Below are positions 1-8,637 of a stretch of DNA of 64,000 bases, piece by piece; positions within the stretch are counted from its first letter, which is position 1, and every line of letters starts with the position of its first letter. This DNA is from an uncultured Rhodopila sp. GTDB lineage: Bacteria > Pseudomonadota > Alphaproteobacteria > Acetobacterales > Acetobacteraceae. The DNA is taken from NCBI GenBank assembly GCA_903932145.1, contig CAIZFE010000034.1, positions 62,001-126,000 of the forward strand. The letters are read 5' to 3'. The position numbers and the translations under genes were made by a program. Below the pieces are notes generated by a model. That model was not told the DNA's origin. It saw only the letters and a program-made list of their open reading frames with translations, and did no database searches.

Positions 1-616
1 AACCGCCGGGCTGATCATGGCACCGCGCGGCCTGGGCAATTTCACCTCCATCATGATCAGCGGCCGGCTGGCGACCCGAGTCGACCCCCGCTACCTGGTG
101 GCGACCGGTTTGGTGCTGCTGTGCTCGTCATTTTATATTATGACCAAATGGACGCCGGACGTCTCCCAACGCGAACTGGTCCTGACGATCATCCTGCAGG
201 GGGCCGGACTGGGCCTTGTCTTCATGCCATTGCAGATCCTGGCCTTTGCCACCCTGGCCCCCGCTTTGCGAACCGAGGCGGCCTCGCTGTTCGCCTTGTT
301 ACGTAACATCGGCGCCGCAATTGGCGTGTCAGTCACCTCGACCGTCCTGGCTCGGAACACGCAGTCGCTGCACGAGGTGATCGGTGCCAGCGCGACTCCC
401 TTCAACCGAACGCTGTCGGCGATCGATGCCTATAATCCGTTGACACGGCACGGGGCGGCGCTGCTGGATCAGATCGTCAGTCAGCAGGCGGAGATCATCG
501 CTTATATGGACGATTACGTGCTGCTGATATGCACCACGCTGCCTTCGATCTTGCTGCTGTTGCTGATGCGGAAACCGAGTCACGGGACAGCCGTGGAGGC
601 GGAACCGGTGGAGTGA
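1..616 (+). CDS. MFS drug exporter, DHA2 (EmrB) type, C-terminal part
   Basis: The reading frame is open from the first bases of the window, so this is the C-terminal ~200 residues of a longer protein. It has hydrophobic segments typical of the last helices of 14-TM DHA2 proton antiporters, including a glycine-rich helix (GAGLGLVFMPLQ) and the conserved stretch LLRNIGAAIGVSV seen near the end of EmrB-like proteins. A final hydrophobic helix precedes a short charged tail. Such proteins sit in the inner membrane and usually export drugs with a membrane-fusion partner; that partner would lie upstream, outside the window. Substrate unknown. Confidence 0.85.
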   Translation, partial: TAGLIMAPRGLGNFTSIMISGRLATRVDPRYLVATGLVLLCSSFYIMTKWTPDVSQRELVLTIILQGAGLGLVFMPLQILAFATLAPALRTEAASLFALLRNIGAAIGVSVTSTVLARNTQSLHEVIGASATPFNRTLSAIDAYNPLTRHGAALLDQIVSQQAEIIAYMDDYVLLICTTLPSILLLLLMRKPSHGTAVEAEPVE

Positions 617-617
617 G

Positions 618-652
618 AAATGGACCCGATCCGCTCACGCTCGGACCCATTT
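618..652 (+). terminator. Weak stem-loop after the MFS gene
   Basis: The arms at 618-629 and 641-652 pair in 10 of 12 positions around an 11-base loop, and the right arm ends in a short T run. It lies directly after the exporter stop codon, so a terminator is plausible. The two internal mismatches make it weak. Confidence 0.35.
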
Positions 653-768
653 TCCTAAGCGGCGGCCAAACAACCGATTGACAGTCCGCTAACCCTGCCG
701 TTACCGGGTCGGTTTTTCCAGGAGACTGTCTTGCAGGCGGATCCGCGTCCTACCTCCCATTCTGCCCC

Positions 769-1803
769 GTGAGCGAGTCCGAAACCGGCTGGCCGCCCTA
801 TAGGGGACCGGTCGCGGTGATCCAGCCGTTGCCAGGCATTGGAGACATGGTTTGGCACCTGCCGCACATCCGAGCGCTCGCCGAACATGCCGGGGAACCC
901 GTGACGCTGTTCACCAAGCCACGCTCTTTGGCGGACCAGCTTCTGGCCGACGAACCCTCGGTTGCCGATATTCAGTGGCTGGATATCAATCCGGCCGGCC
1001 GGCGTGGCGCGCATGACGGGATTGGCGGTTTTCTTCGCCTCGTGCGCAAGTTGCGTGACGGAGACTTCGGAACCGTGATTCTGCTTCATCACAGCACGTT
1101 GCTCGCCGCCGCCGCGTGGCGGGCCGGCATCCCCGACCGGCGCGGCTATGGCTGGGGCCGGCAGCGTTGGTTCCTCAACACCGGGCCATTCCTGCCGCCT
1201 GATGTCAAGAAGATGCATCAGCATACTCGGGCGACCCGCTACCTCCAGGCGGCCGGCATTCCGATGCGGTCGGCGGAACCGGCCATCACGTTAACCCTGG
1301 AACGGTTATCGGAGGCGAAAACCCGCCTGGGCGACACCGCAGGTGGATACGTTGCGATCGGCATTGGCAGCAGCGAGGTGTTGCGGCAATGGGGAGCCAC
1401 ACGCTTCGCCGATCTGGCCCTGGCCTTGCTGCATGCCGGCTGGCCCACGCTTGTGCTGGTCGGAGGCCTTGAGGATCTGGCCTCAGCCACGATGATCGTC
1501 AATGCGCTGGGAGATCAGGGGAGTCGTTTGCGCCTCGCCCTGGGCTGGAATCTGGCCGACGTGGTTGGGGTGGTGTCGCGGGCGGATTTCTATGTTGGCA
1601 ACAACACCGGCGTGATGAACATCGCCGCCGCGACAGGCACCCGGACCTATGCGCTGTTCGGCACGACCCAACCGTTCGATCATGCCAGCCAGATCGTGCC
1701 GATCACCGCGCCCGACGCCGGGGTGCATGACGGGATGGGACGCGTAACGGTCGCTGCCGTGCTGAACGTGATCCAGGCTGACCGTGGAAGGCTGTCTCCC
1801 TGA
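769..1803 (+). CDS. Glycosyltransferase family 9 (heptosyltransferase-like)
   Basis: This 344-residue protein has the GT9 two-lobed GT-B layout. The N-terminal lobe starts with a nucleotide-fold strand and loop (VIQPLPGIGDMVWHLP, residues ~18-32). The C-terminal lobe has the expected donor-site segments YVAIGIGSSEVLRQW (~194-208) and YVGNNTGVMNIAAATG (~275-290). GT9 enzymes add heptose or related sugars to the lipopolysaccharide core on the cytoplasmic face of the inner membrane, and length matches the family. The GTG start at 769 has no strong ribosome binding site. No other LPS-core gene adjoins it, so the acceptor is unknown. Confidence 0.85.
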   Translation: MSESETGWPPYRGPVAVIQPLPGIGDMVWHLPHIRALAEHAGEPVTLFTKPRSLADQLLADEPSVADIQWLDINPAGRRGAHDGIGGFLRLVRKLRDGDFGTVILLHHSTLLAAAAWRAGIPDRRGYGWGRQRWFLNTGPFLPPDVKKMHQHTRATRYLQAAGIPMRSAEPAITLTLERLSEAKTRLGDTAGGYVAIGIGSSEVLRQWGATRFADLALALLHAGWPTLVLVGGLEDLASATMIVNALGDQGSRLRLALGWNLADVVGVVSRADFYVGNNTGVMNIAAATGTRTYALFGTTQPFDHASQIVPITAPDAGVHDGMGRVTVAAVLNVIQADRGRLSP

Positions 1804-1908
1804 CGGCTGAATCGGGGTGCTTGACAGGACATTTGCCCCACACGCAGGGTTGGATGACCAATCGATAGATGCCGGTCTCGCCGGCGACGCCCCGGCAGGG
1901 ATCGCATC

Positions 1909-2319
1909 ATGCCCCGGACATCCGATACCGACTGGCGGACACTGGAGACATTTGCGTTCGGTGACAGTCCCGATTTGGCGGACCGGCTGCTCGCCCTTGT
2001 GCTGACGGGTACCAAAACGGCGACCTGTTGGGCGGCGGCCGACGGTCTCATCGGGGTCGAGGTTGGCAAACAAATGGTGGTTCTTGACGGCTCGGGACAG
2101 GCACGCGCGGTGCTGGAGACGGTGGACCTGACGCAACGCCGCTTTACCGAGGTCGATGCCGCATTCGCCTTCGATGAGGGCGAGGGTGACCGCTCGCTGT
2201 CCTATTGGCGGCAGGCCCACCAAACTTACTTTACCCGCCGTGGCAGCTTCGAGCCTGACATGAATCTGTATTGCGAGCGATTCCGGCTGGTGCGGCTGAT
2301 CGAGGATCCGGCTGCCTGA
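1909..2319 (+). CDS. ASCH domain protein
   Basis: A 136-residue soluble protein. The motif LTGTKTATCWAA (residues ~32-43) is the characteristic G-x-K-x-A/S-T loop of the ASCH superfamily, a PUA-like fold proposed to bind RNA. The downstream segment with Asp/Glu-rich FDEGEGDRSLSYWRQAHQTYF fits the longer ASCH/DUF984-type members. Some relatives hydrolyse N4-acylcytidines; whether this one does cannot be told from sequence. It stands alone between a glycosyltransferase and a fumarylacetoacetase-family gene on the same strand. Confidence 0.8.
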   Translation: MPRTSDTDWRTLETFAFGDSPDLADRLLALVLTGTKTATCWAAADGLIGVEVGKQMVVLDGSGQARAVLETVDLTQRRFTEVDAAFAFDEGEGDRSLSYWRQAHQTYFTRRGSFEPDMNLYCERFRLVRLIEDPAA

Positions 2320-2385
2320 GCGCCCGGGCTTGCCCGAGACGGCCGGCCGCCGTATCGATGGCGGCACAGGAAAAGGAGCGTTGCG

Positions 2386-3219
2386 ATGAAATTACTAAGC
2401 TTCCGCCGTCCGGACGGCACCGAAAGCTGGGGCATCCTCAAGGAGGAAGGCGTCATCGACCTGGGCAGCCGCGCTCCGGGCCTGAAATACGCGCTGTGGG
2501 CGATGACCTCGCTGGCGGAAGAGGCCGTGCGCCATGCCGACTACAAGCTGGAAGACGTGACGCTGCTGCCGCCGATCCCGAATCCGGACAAGATCCTGTG
2601 CGTCGGGCTGAACTATGTCACTCATATCAAGGAAGGCGGCCGCGACCTGCCGCCCAAGCCGATCATCTTCACCCGTTATCCGAACTCCCAGGTTGGGCAT
2701 GGCCAGGCGATGGTGCGGCCGAATATTTCCGAGACGTTCGACTATGAGGGCGAACTGGCGGTGATCATCGGCCGCCGTTGCCGGCATGTGAAGAAGGAAG
2801 ACTGGGAGAGCGTTGTCGCCGGGTATTCCTGCTATAATGACGGCTCTATCCGTGAGTGGCAGCGGCATTCCTCGCAGTTCATACCGGGTAAGAATTTCTA
2901 TAAATCCGGCGCGTTCGGGCCGTGGATCGTCACCCCGGAAGAGATGGGTGACGTCAGCAAGGCGCATTTGATGAGCCGGCTGAATGGCGTCGAGCAGCAG
3001 CATGCCACGATCGACGACCTGTGCTTCGATATCCCGACACTGATAGAATATTGCTCGACGTTTACGCAGTTGGAGGCCGGCGACGTGATCGCCACCGGCA
3101 CGACGGGCGGTGTCGGCGCGTATCAGAAGCCGCCGCTGTGGATGAAACCCGGCGATACGATCGAGGTTGAGATTTCCGGCATCGGTGTGCTGCGCAATCC
3201 GATCATCGGCGAGGACTGA
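2386..3219 (+). CDS. Fumarylacetoacetate hydrolase family protein
   Basis: 277 residues, the usual size of the short FAH enzymes, which hydrolyse or decarboxylate 2-oxo acids such as acylpyruvates or 2-keto-3-deoxy sugar acids. The metal site is visible: E121 and E123 in DYEGELAVIIG, and D152 in YNDGSIREWQ. The C-terminal GDVIATGTTGGVGA loop is also typical. An AGGAG ribosome binding site 7-8 bases before the ATG supports the start. Substrate cannot be assigned: neighbours share no pathway, and a second, divergent FAH gene lies at 11.7 kb. Confidence 0.9.
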   Translation: MKLLSFRRPDGTESWGILKEEGVIDLGSRAPGLKYALWAMTSLAEEAVRHADYKLEDVTLLPPIPNPDKILCVGLNYVTHIKEGGRDLPPKPIIFTRYPNSQVGHGQAMVRPNISETFDYEGELAVIIGRRCRHVKKEDWESVVAGYSCYNDGSIREWQRHSSQFIPGKNFYKSGAFGPWIVTPEEMGDVSKAHLMSRLNGVEQQHATIDDLCFDIPTLIEYCSTFTQLEAGDVIATGTTGGVGAYQKPPLWMKPGDTIEVEISGIGVLRNPIIGED

Positions 3220-3381
3220 CATTGCTTCGCCACAGGCAAATGGCAGAGAAGATCCCGATAGAAAACTGACCAGGCGGCGGCGCGGCCGGGGTGGACATCT
3301 CCCCTGGCAACGCCGCTGTTCTCGTTATCCAATTTGACAACCGGCGTTGCATAGACCCGTCCGAGGGGCCACTAATCCGGC

Positions 3382-3713
3382 ATGACCGCGGTACGATCAT
3401 TGGCCGACCTCACCGATGAAGCGACGCTTCGAGCGACGCGGGATTTGTGCACACGCTACCATGTCCAGCGCCTGGATGTGTTCGGTTCGGTGCTCACCGA
3501 CCGCTTCGACCCATCCCGCAGCGACCTGGACCTGCTGGTAACCTTCATGGATTTGGCCCCCGTGACTATGCCGATGCATGGTTCGGCCTGAAAGAAGACC
3601 TGGAGGCACTGCTCGGGCGGGAGATTGATCTGGTGGCCGCGGCGTCATTGAAGAATCCGTACTTCCGGCGTGAGGTTGAAGCGACACGCCGGACAATGTT
3701 CGCCGCGACATGA
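3382..3713 (+). pseudogene. MNT-type nucleotidyltransferase (antitoxin), frameshifted
   Basis: The first ~59 codons encode a minimal nucleotidyltransferase with the signature FGS (34-36), about eleven residues, then DLD (48-50). After the C run at about 3555-3559 the matching continuation (DYADAWFGLKEDLEALLGREIDLV) is in another frame and runs to 3713. Restoring one missing base near 3559 would give LAPGDYADAW, the family pattern. In MNT/HepT modules this protein adenylylates and neutralises the HEPN toxin that follows. The stop overlaps the next start as ATGA (3710-3713), as in an intact module. Genuine decay or a single-base sequencing error are both possible. Confidence 0.85.
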
Positions 3714-4074
3714 CCACTGATCCCGGTCGAAAGTTCGTTTGGGACGCTCATGAAGCCACGGGCCAGGTCTTACGCCTCCCGCCGGCCAAACGTTCGATCT
3801 CTATCTGACAAACGACATGCTGCGCTGGGCGGTTGAACGGCAGTTGACAATCGTGGGGGAGGCTTTGGCGGCACTTCGCCGAACGGATCCCGCACTGGCG
3901 AAACAAATCCCCAATCTCGCCCGCATTGTTGGTTTCCGCAATGTGCTGGTACATGGTTACACCAGTATCGACGACAGTCTTGTATGGCGCGTGGTCGAGC
4001 GAGATCTTCCGGGCTTGATACTCACGCTGGCCGGTTTGCTTTCTATCGACTCATCTGATTGCATCGCATCATGA
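3710..4074 (+). pseudogene. HepT-like HEPN ribonuclease toxin, frameshifted
   Basis: The ATG at 3710 opens a frame that reads about 20 HepT-like residues and then stops at 3808. The remainder (AGQTFDLYLTNDMLRWAVERQ through FRNVLVHGY) lies in another frame running to 4074, so one base is missing near 3770-3785, beside a C-rich run. The HEPN catalytic motif RN-x3-HGY is intact in the C-terminal half. HepT toxins cleave RNA and are silenced by the MNT partner just upstream. With both partners broken the module is probably inactive, unless the two lesions are sequencing errors. The stop codon overlaps the next gene's ATG. Confidence 0.85.
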
Positions 4075-4862
4075 AATCCTACGAAACCATCCTGATCGAA
4101 ACCATCGGCGATCACCTGCTGAAGGTGACGCTCAACCGGCCGGAGGTGGGGAACGCCCGCAACACCCAGATGGGTCTGGACCTGCTCGATCTGTGGACCG
4201 GACTGATCGACGATGCGGGCGACATTCGCTGCGTGATCCTGACCGGTGCCGGCGAGAAAATCTTCTGCGCCGGTGGCGACCTGAAGCAACGCAAGGGCCT
4301 GACGCCGAAGCAATGGCAGCATCAGCACGAGATCTTCGAACGTGGCCGCGACGCCCTGCTGGACTGCCCCGTCCCGGTGATCGCCGCGATCAATGGTCAC
4401 GCCTATGCCGGTGGCCTGGAAACCGTTCTGGTCTGTGACTTCGCCTATGCCGTGACGACCGCCCGGTTCGCACTGACCGAAGTCACGATCGGTATCATGC
4501 CCGGCGGCGGCGGCACCCAGACGCTGCCCCGCGTGGTTGGAGAGAGGCGGGCCAAGGAAATTATCCTGACCGGCAAGCCATTCTCCCCCCAGCAGGCGCT
4601 GGATTGGGGCATTCTGAACCGGGTGTGCGAGCCCGGCACGCTGATGGACCAGGTGATGGAAACCGCCCTGACCATCTGTGCCAATGCGCCGCTGTCGGTG
4701 CGCCAGGCCAAGAAGTCGATCCATAACGGGCTGCAAATGAACCTGAAAAGCGGCCTGATGTTCGAGATCGAGGCCTACAATCGCCTGGTGGATACCGAGG
4801 ATCGACGCGAAGGCGTGCTGGCGTTCAACGAGAAGCGAAAGCCGGTGTTCAAGGGCCGGTAA
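4071..4862 (+). CDS. Enoyl-CoA hydratase/isomerase family protein
   Basis: A 263-residue crotonase-fold enzyme. The oxyanion-hole segments are CAGGDL (66-71) and GHAYAGGLE (109-117). The two usual catalytic glutamates are present, E117 and E137 (ALTEVTIGIMPGGGG), so true hydratase activity on acyl-CoA substrates is plausible. The start at 4071 is chosen because it gives the normal N-terminus MKSYETILIE. Its ATG overlaps the TGA of the broken HepT gene, which suggests a chance junction or read-through coupling more than a functional operon. No other beta-oxidation gene is adjacent. Confidence 0.88.
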   Translation: MKSYETILIETIGDHLLKVTLNRPEVGNARNTQMGLDLLDLWTGLIDDAGDIRCVILTGAGEKIFCAGGDLKQRKGLTPKQWQHQHEIFERGRDALLDCPVPVIAAINGHAYAGGLETVLVCDFAYAVTTARFALTEVTIGIMPGGGGTQTLPRVVGERRAKEIILTGKPFSPQQALDWGILNRVCEPGTLMDQVMETALTICANAPLSVRQAKKSIHNGLQMNLKSGLMFEIEAYNRLVDTEDRREGVLAFNEKRKPVFKGR

Positions 4863-4958
4863 GGCATTGGAATTCGTTGCCTGGGCGCGATGCCGGTAAA
4901 TTCAGGCAACGGCCGCGGCGAAGCGCGTATGTTTTCCCAACACCTGACGGAGGCGATC

Positions 4959-5441
4959 ATGCGAGTCTCGATAATGTCCAGTGGAATGATCTGCGCGGTC
5001 TCGATTTGCGCCATGGCCGGTTACGCCCGGGCGGTTGATGCGCCGATGAATTTGTATCCGAACACCAGTGCCATGAAATGGGCGGCCGCCCCACCGATGC
5101 TGCCAAAAGGCGCGCAGATGACCGTCTTGTCCGGCGACCCCGGCAAAACCGGCGTGTTCGTGATCCGCCTGAGGCTACCGGCGAATTACGCGATCCCGGC
5201 CCACCGACATCCCACGACCGAGAACGTGACTGTCCTGAACGGGACGCTCTACGCCGGGATGGGTGACAAGCTGGACCGCGCAGGCTCCAAGCCGTTCGCC
5301 GCCGGCGGATTTGCGAGTCTTCCGGCTGAGATGAACCATTTCGCGTGGACCAAAACGCCGACTGTCATTCAGGTTGAAGCTGAAGGTCCGTTTGCAATCA
5401 CCTACGCCAACACGGCGGACGATCCGTCCAAGCGGCAGTAA
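4959..5441 (+). CDS. Secreted cupin-domain protein
   Basis: 160 residues beginning with a signal peptide (residues ~1-25, hydrophobic core ICAVSICAMAGYARA), so a periplasmic location is expected. One cupin domain follows, with the metal-ligand pattern H82, H84, E88 (AHRHPTTENVTVLNG) and H127. The start at 4959 is preferred over 4890 because a GGAGG lies just upstream and the signal peptide starts there. Small periplasmic cupins are mostly uncharacterised; substrate and metal cannot be named. It converges on the CHRD gene across a strong stem-loop. Confidence 0.82.
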   Translation: MRVSIMSSGMICAVSICAMAGYARAVDAPMNLYPNTSAMKWAAAPPMLPKGAQMTVLSGDPGKTGVFVIRLRLPANYAIPAHRHPTTENVTVLNGTLYAGMGDKLDRAGSKPFAAGGFASLPAEMNHFAWTKTPTVIQVEAEGPFAITYANTADDPSKRQ

Positions 5442-5463
5442 TCTCCGCGAGCCGGCCGGATCG

Positions 5464-5506
5464 TTGGCCCGGCCGCGGCACTCCAAAAGTGCCGCGGCCG
5501 GGCCAA
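5464..5506. terminator. Bidirectional terminator hairpin
   Basis: A perfect 19-base inverted repeat, arms 5464-5482 and 5488-5506, with a five-base loop CCAAA. It sits midway between the convergent stops at 5441 (+) and 5512 (-), so it probably serves both genes. There is only a short A/T tail on either side. Confidence 0.8.
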
Positions 5507-5511
5507 TCCGC

Positions 5512-5937
5512 CTACTTCACTTCCGTCAACTGACCCCGAATGGCCCCGCTCGGGTTATTCTTAGAGTGAACATTCACATAATACATCCCGGCGGTCAGTT
5601 GCTGTTCCTGTTCAGCAGTCAGCTTGGCCGTCCCGTGGATAGGACTCTTGGGCGCATTCCCCAACGGTAACACGACACCAGCGTTCTTACCGGCTTCCGC
5701 AGGTCCGTGGATATGCGCGGCCGTCACATCACTGCTGAATCCCTTGAAGGTCACATCGTAGGAGAGTTCATGCGTGGCGGTATCCAGCGTTGCCGTGGCT
5801 TCCCCCAGGCCGGTGGATTTAGTCGGCGGCGATTCAGCCATCGGGGTCAGAACCGCATGGAATTTGACCGTAGCCGCCGAAGCCGCACCCGCGAACATAA
5901 CAACACAGCCGGCCAATACCAGTGAGCGACGAAACAT
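5512..5937 (-). CDS. CHRD domain secreted protein
   Basis: 141 residues with a clear Sec signal peptide (cleavage near ASAATVKF). One CHRD domain follows, shown by the conserved TAAHIHGPAEAGKNAGVVLPL and the C-terminal MYYVNVHSKNNPSGAIRGQL. CHRD domains, first noted in chordin, are predicted extracytoplasmic beta-structures. The bacterial single-domain proteins have no established function. A GGGAGG ribosome binding site precedes the ATG. It is followed by a shared terminator hairpin. Confidence 0.88.
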   Translation of the reverse strand: MFRRSLVLAGCVVMFAGAASAATVKFHAVLTPMAESPPTKSTGLGEATATLDTATHELSYDVTFKGFSSDVTAAHIHGPAEAGKNAGVVLPLGNAPKSPIHGTAKLTAEQEQQLTAGMYYVNVHSKNNPSGAIRGQLTEVK

Positions 5938-6100
5938 GAAGCCTCCCGTTTTTCTACTCTTGTGCCAGGGACAGAACCCACCGTGACGTGGCGGACGGTC
6001 CAGATGATGACGCCATCACACTGACTATGTGGGGACGCGGAGGCGAATTGTCATGGGACGCACAACATCCTGTGAGATCGCAACCGCGTCTTGAAAAAGC

Positions 6101-6127
6101 GACATTCGGCTCAGACGGCCGAATGTC
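6101..6127. promoter_or_regulatory. 10-base inverted repeat in the 311-base CHRD/prpD-like intergenic region
   Basis: Arms 6101-6110 and 6118-6127 (GACATTCGGC/GCCGAATGTC) are a perfect inverted repeat with a seven-base spacer, 122 bases upstream of the MmgE/PrpD start. It could be a regulator's operator or an RNA hairpin in the leader. The rest of 5938-6248 holds no gene I can support; it must carry the divergent promoters. Confidence 0.4.
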
Positions 6128-6248
6128 TGTCGGCTGGTTGACGCGCCAGCCGATCAGGGGAATATCGGATCCAACCTGTCTATTGCCGTATCGACACAAC
6201 GCCGCCGCCTGAACCGATCCCCAAAAGCAAACCTGGAGGACATGTCGC

Positions 6249-7607
6249 GTGACCATCGGACAATCTACGCTGACCCGATCGCTGGGCCAATTTGTCGCCG
6301 ATCTTTCGCCGAACCGGTTACCCGAGGAAGCCGCCCGCGTCGCCCGCATGGGCTTCATCGATACCATCGGCACCATGATCGCCGGTCGCCATGAGGACAG
6401 TGTTCGCATCATCACAGACACGCTTGCCCCCGGCGACGGCCCCTCCAGCCTGACGTTCGGCAGCCGGCACGCCCCCGCCCCGGAAGCCGCCTGGATTAAC
6501 GGTATCGCCGCCCACGCGCTGGATTATGACGACGTCGCGCTGCGCGGACATCCCAGCACCGTGCTGGTGCCGGCGATTTTAGCGGAGGCGGAACACCTCG
6601 GATCCTCCGGTGCCGACATGATCGTGGCGTATGTCGCCGGGTATGAGACCTGGGCCGAGTTGTTCCGCCGCGATACCGGCCTGCTGCATCAGAAGGGCTG
6701 GCATCCAACCGGGCTGTACGGCGCCGTCGGTGCGGCCGCGGCCTGCGCGAAACTACGGAAGTTGGACGCTGAGAAGTCGGCTATCGCAATCGCGCTGGGG
6801 GCGTCTCAATCGGCCGGGCTGATGTCGAATTTCGGCACCATGACCAAACCGTTCCACGCCGGCAAGGCGGCCCACGCCGGCATCATGGCGGCCCGTTTGG
6901 CCGAGGCCGGGTTCACCGCCAATACCGACGCGCTGGAACACCCGCAGGGCTTCCTGCACGCCATCTCCCCGACCGGAACCGAGGACCGCGCCAGCGAAAG
7001 CAAGGCCGGCGTCGAGTGGGCGATCCTGACGCAGGGCCTGGGCATCAAGAAATACCCCACCTGTTACTGCACCCATCGGGCCATCGACTGCATGCTGGAT
7101 CTGGTCAACACCAGCCCGATCAAGGCTGACGACGTTGAAAAAATCACCGTCAATATCAGCGATTATTTCTCCACCGTGCTGCGCAATCATGAGCCTGACA
7201 CCGGTCTGGCCGCGAAGTTCAGCATCGAGTTCTGCATGGCCAGCGGCATCATCGCCCAACGCGTCGGACTGCGCGAACTGACCGACGATTTCGTTCAACG
7301 GCCCGACATCCAGGCGCTGATGCGCAAGGTCGAGATTGTCACCAAATCGGTGTACGATCCCGAACTGCCCGGGGCGGCGACGCACGATCAGGTTACGGTA
7401 ACGATGGCCAACGGCCGGACCATTGCAGGCGAACCGGTCGCCCGCGCCACCGGCCATCCTGCCCGCCCGCTGACCGATCAGCAGCTTTACGACAAGTTCG
7501 CGGACTGCCTGGACGCCGGCAATTCGCCCATTCCGGCCGACGTGCTGTTCAAGCGGTTGTCCACGTTACAGTCGATCAGCGCCCGCGATCTTACGACGCG
7601 GGTTTGA
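6249..7607 (+). CDS. MmgE/PrpD family protein
   Basis: 452 residues, full length for the family that includes 2-methylcitrate dehydratase PrpD, cis-aconitate decarboxylase and iminodisuccinate epimerase. Typical segments are the helical N-terminal half with ALDYDDVALRGHPSTVLVPA, the loop MTKPFHAGKAAHAGIMAA, and KYPTCYCTHRAID in the small domain. The GTG start is preceded by GGAGG. No methylcitrate-cycle gene (prpB, prpC) is near. The next gene is a DctP binding protein that starts within a few bases of the stop, so a small-acid isomerase, lyase or epimerase coupled to uptake is more likely than propionate metabolism. Substrate unknown. Confidence 0.88.
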   Translation: MTIGQSTLTRSLGQFVADLSPNRLPEEAARVARMGFIDTIGTMIAGRHEDSVRIITDTLAPGDGPSSLTFGSRHAPAPEAAWINGIAAHALDYDDVALRGHPSTVLVPAILAEAEHLGSSGADMIVAYVAGYETWAELFRRDTGLLHQKGWHPTGLYGAVGAAAACAKLRKLDAEKSAIAIALGASQSAGLMSNFGTMTKPFHAGKAAHAGIMAARLAEAGFTANTDALEHPQGFLHAISPTGTEDRASESKAGVEWAILTQGLGIKKYPTCYCTHRAIDCMLDLVNTSPIKADDVEKITVNISDYFSTVLRNHEPDTGLAAKFSIEFCMASGIIAQRVGLRELTDDFVQRPDIQALMRKVEIVTKSVYDPELPGAATHDQVTVTMANGRTIAGEPVARATGHPARPLTDQQLYDKFADCLDAGNSPIPADVLFKRLSTLQSISARDLTTRV

Positions 7608-7612
7608 AACCG

Positions 7613-8626
7613 ATGGCAATCGGGCGCCGGATCATCCTCGGTTCGGCGCTCGCAACGCCTTTTATTCGTACCGCGCGAGCCGATCCGATCAAGCTGCGAG
7701 TGTCTCTCGACACCACCCCCAGCCATGGCCGGACGGCGTCGATCGCGGATTTTTTAAAAAAGCTGGAAGCCGCGTCGCAGGGCGAGATCGCGCCGCATCT
7801 GTTCGATAGCGGCCAGCTTTTTCCCGACCGGGATGTCATCAAGGCCCTGGTGCTGGGACAAGTCGAGATGGCCGCCCCGGGTACCTGGCTTGTCTCCGCC
7901 TATGTGCCGGAGGCGGACCTGGCGCAGCTACCCGTGTTCTACGGACAGCCGATCGAGGCGACGCACCGTGCCATCGATGGCGTGCCCGGTGACATGGTGA
8001 ACGAGCAGATCAGCAAGAAGCTGCGCGTAAAAATCCCCGGACGTTGGATCGATCTCGGGTTCACCAACTGGTACAGCACCCGTAAACCGCTGCTGACCCT
8101 GGCCGACCTGAAGGGTCTCAAGATCCGCAACTCCGGCGGGTTCGCGCAACCGTGGCGAGCGCAGTTCTATGGCGCCATTCCGACCACGACAAGCTGGCCG
8201 GATGTGCCGCTGGCCTTGTCGCAGGGCACCTTCGATGCGCTACAGAGCACCAACGAAAGCTGTGCGAGCGCCAAACTGTGGGATGCCGGATTGCGCTTCG
8301 GATTGATCGATCATCAGTTCATGGGCGATTACATCCCGATGGTGAGTGAGGCGTTCTGGACCGCTCTGAGCCCGGCGCTGAAGATCTTGTTCACCGATCT
8401 ATGGGCGGCCAACATCGGCGCCTATCGGGCCAACCTGGCCGCCGCACAGGAGAAAGCGGAGAAGGAACTGAAAGCGCAAGGCGTCAAGATCGCCTACGTT
8501 TCGCCCGAGGAACTGGCGGAGCAACGCCGCGCCATGCTGGCCGAACAGGACAAGGTCGCTCGGGAGATGAAGATATCGCCGGAGATTCTCAGCCGCGTCA
8601 TGGACGCGGTCGCCGCGACCAATTGA
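7613..8626 (+). CDS. TRAP transporter substrate-binding protein (DctP family)
   Basis: About 337 residues: a signal sequence with an RR pair (MAIGRRIILGSALATPFIRTARA) and then a DctP-type periplasmic binding domain. The region around LKGLKIRNSGGFAQPW and the LSQGTFDALQSTNES segment match the family's ligand-binding helices. A TTG nine bases earlier overlaps the previous stop and could be used instead. The DctQ and DctM membrane subunits are missing from both sides, so it must work with a distant permease or act as a receptor. Translational proximity to the PrpD-like gene suggests that its ligand is that enzyme's substrate. Confidence 0.85.
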   Translation: MAIGRRIILGSALATPFIRTARADPIKLRVSLDTTPSHGRTASIADFLKKLEAASQGEIAPHLFDSGQLFPDRDVIKALVLGQVEMAAPGTWLVSAYVPEADLAQLPVFYGQPIEATHRAIDGVPGDMVNEQISKKLRVKIPGRWIDLGFTNWYSTRKPLLTLADLKGLKIRNSGGFAQPWRAQFYGAIPTTTSWPDVPLALSQGTFDALQSTNESCASAKLWDAGLRFGLIDHQFMGDYIPMVSEAFWTALSPALKILFTDLWAANIGAYRANLAAAQEKAEKELKAQGVKIAYVSPEELAEQRRAMLAEQDKVAREMKISPEILSRVMDAVAATN

Positions 8627-8637
8627 CGGCCTGCGCC

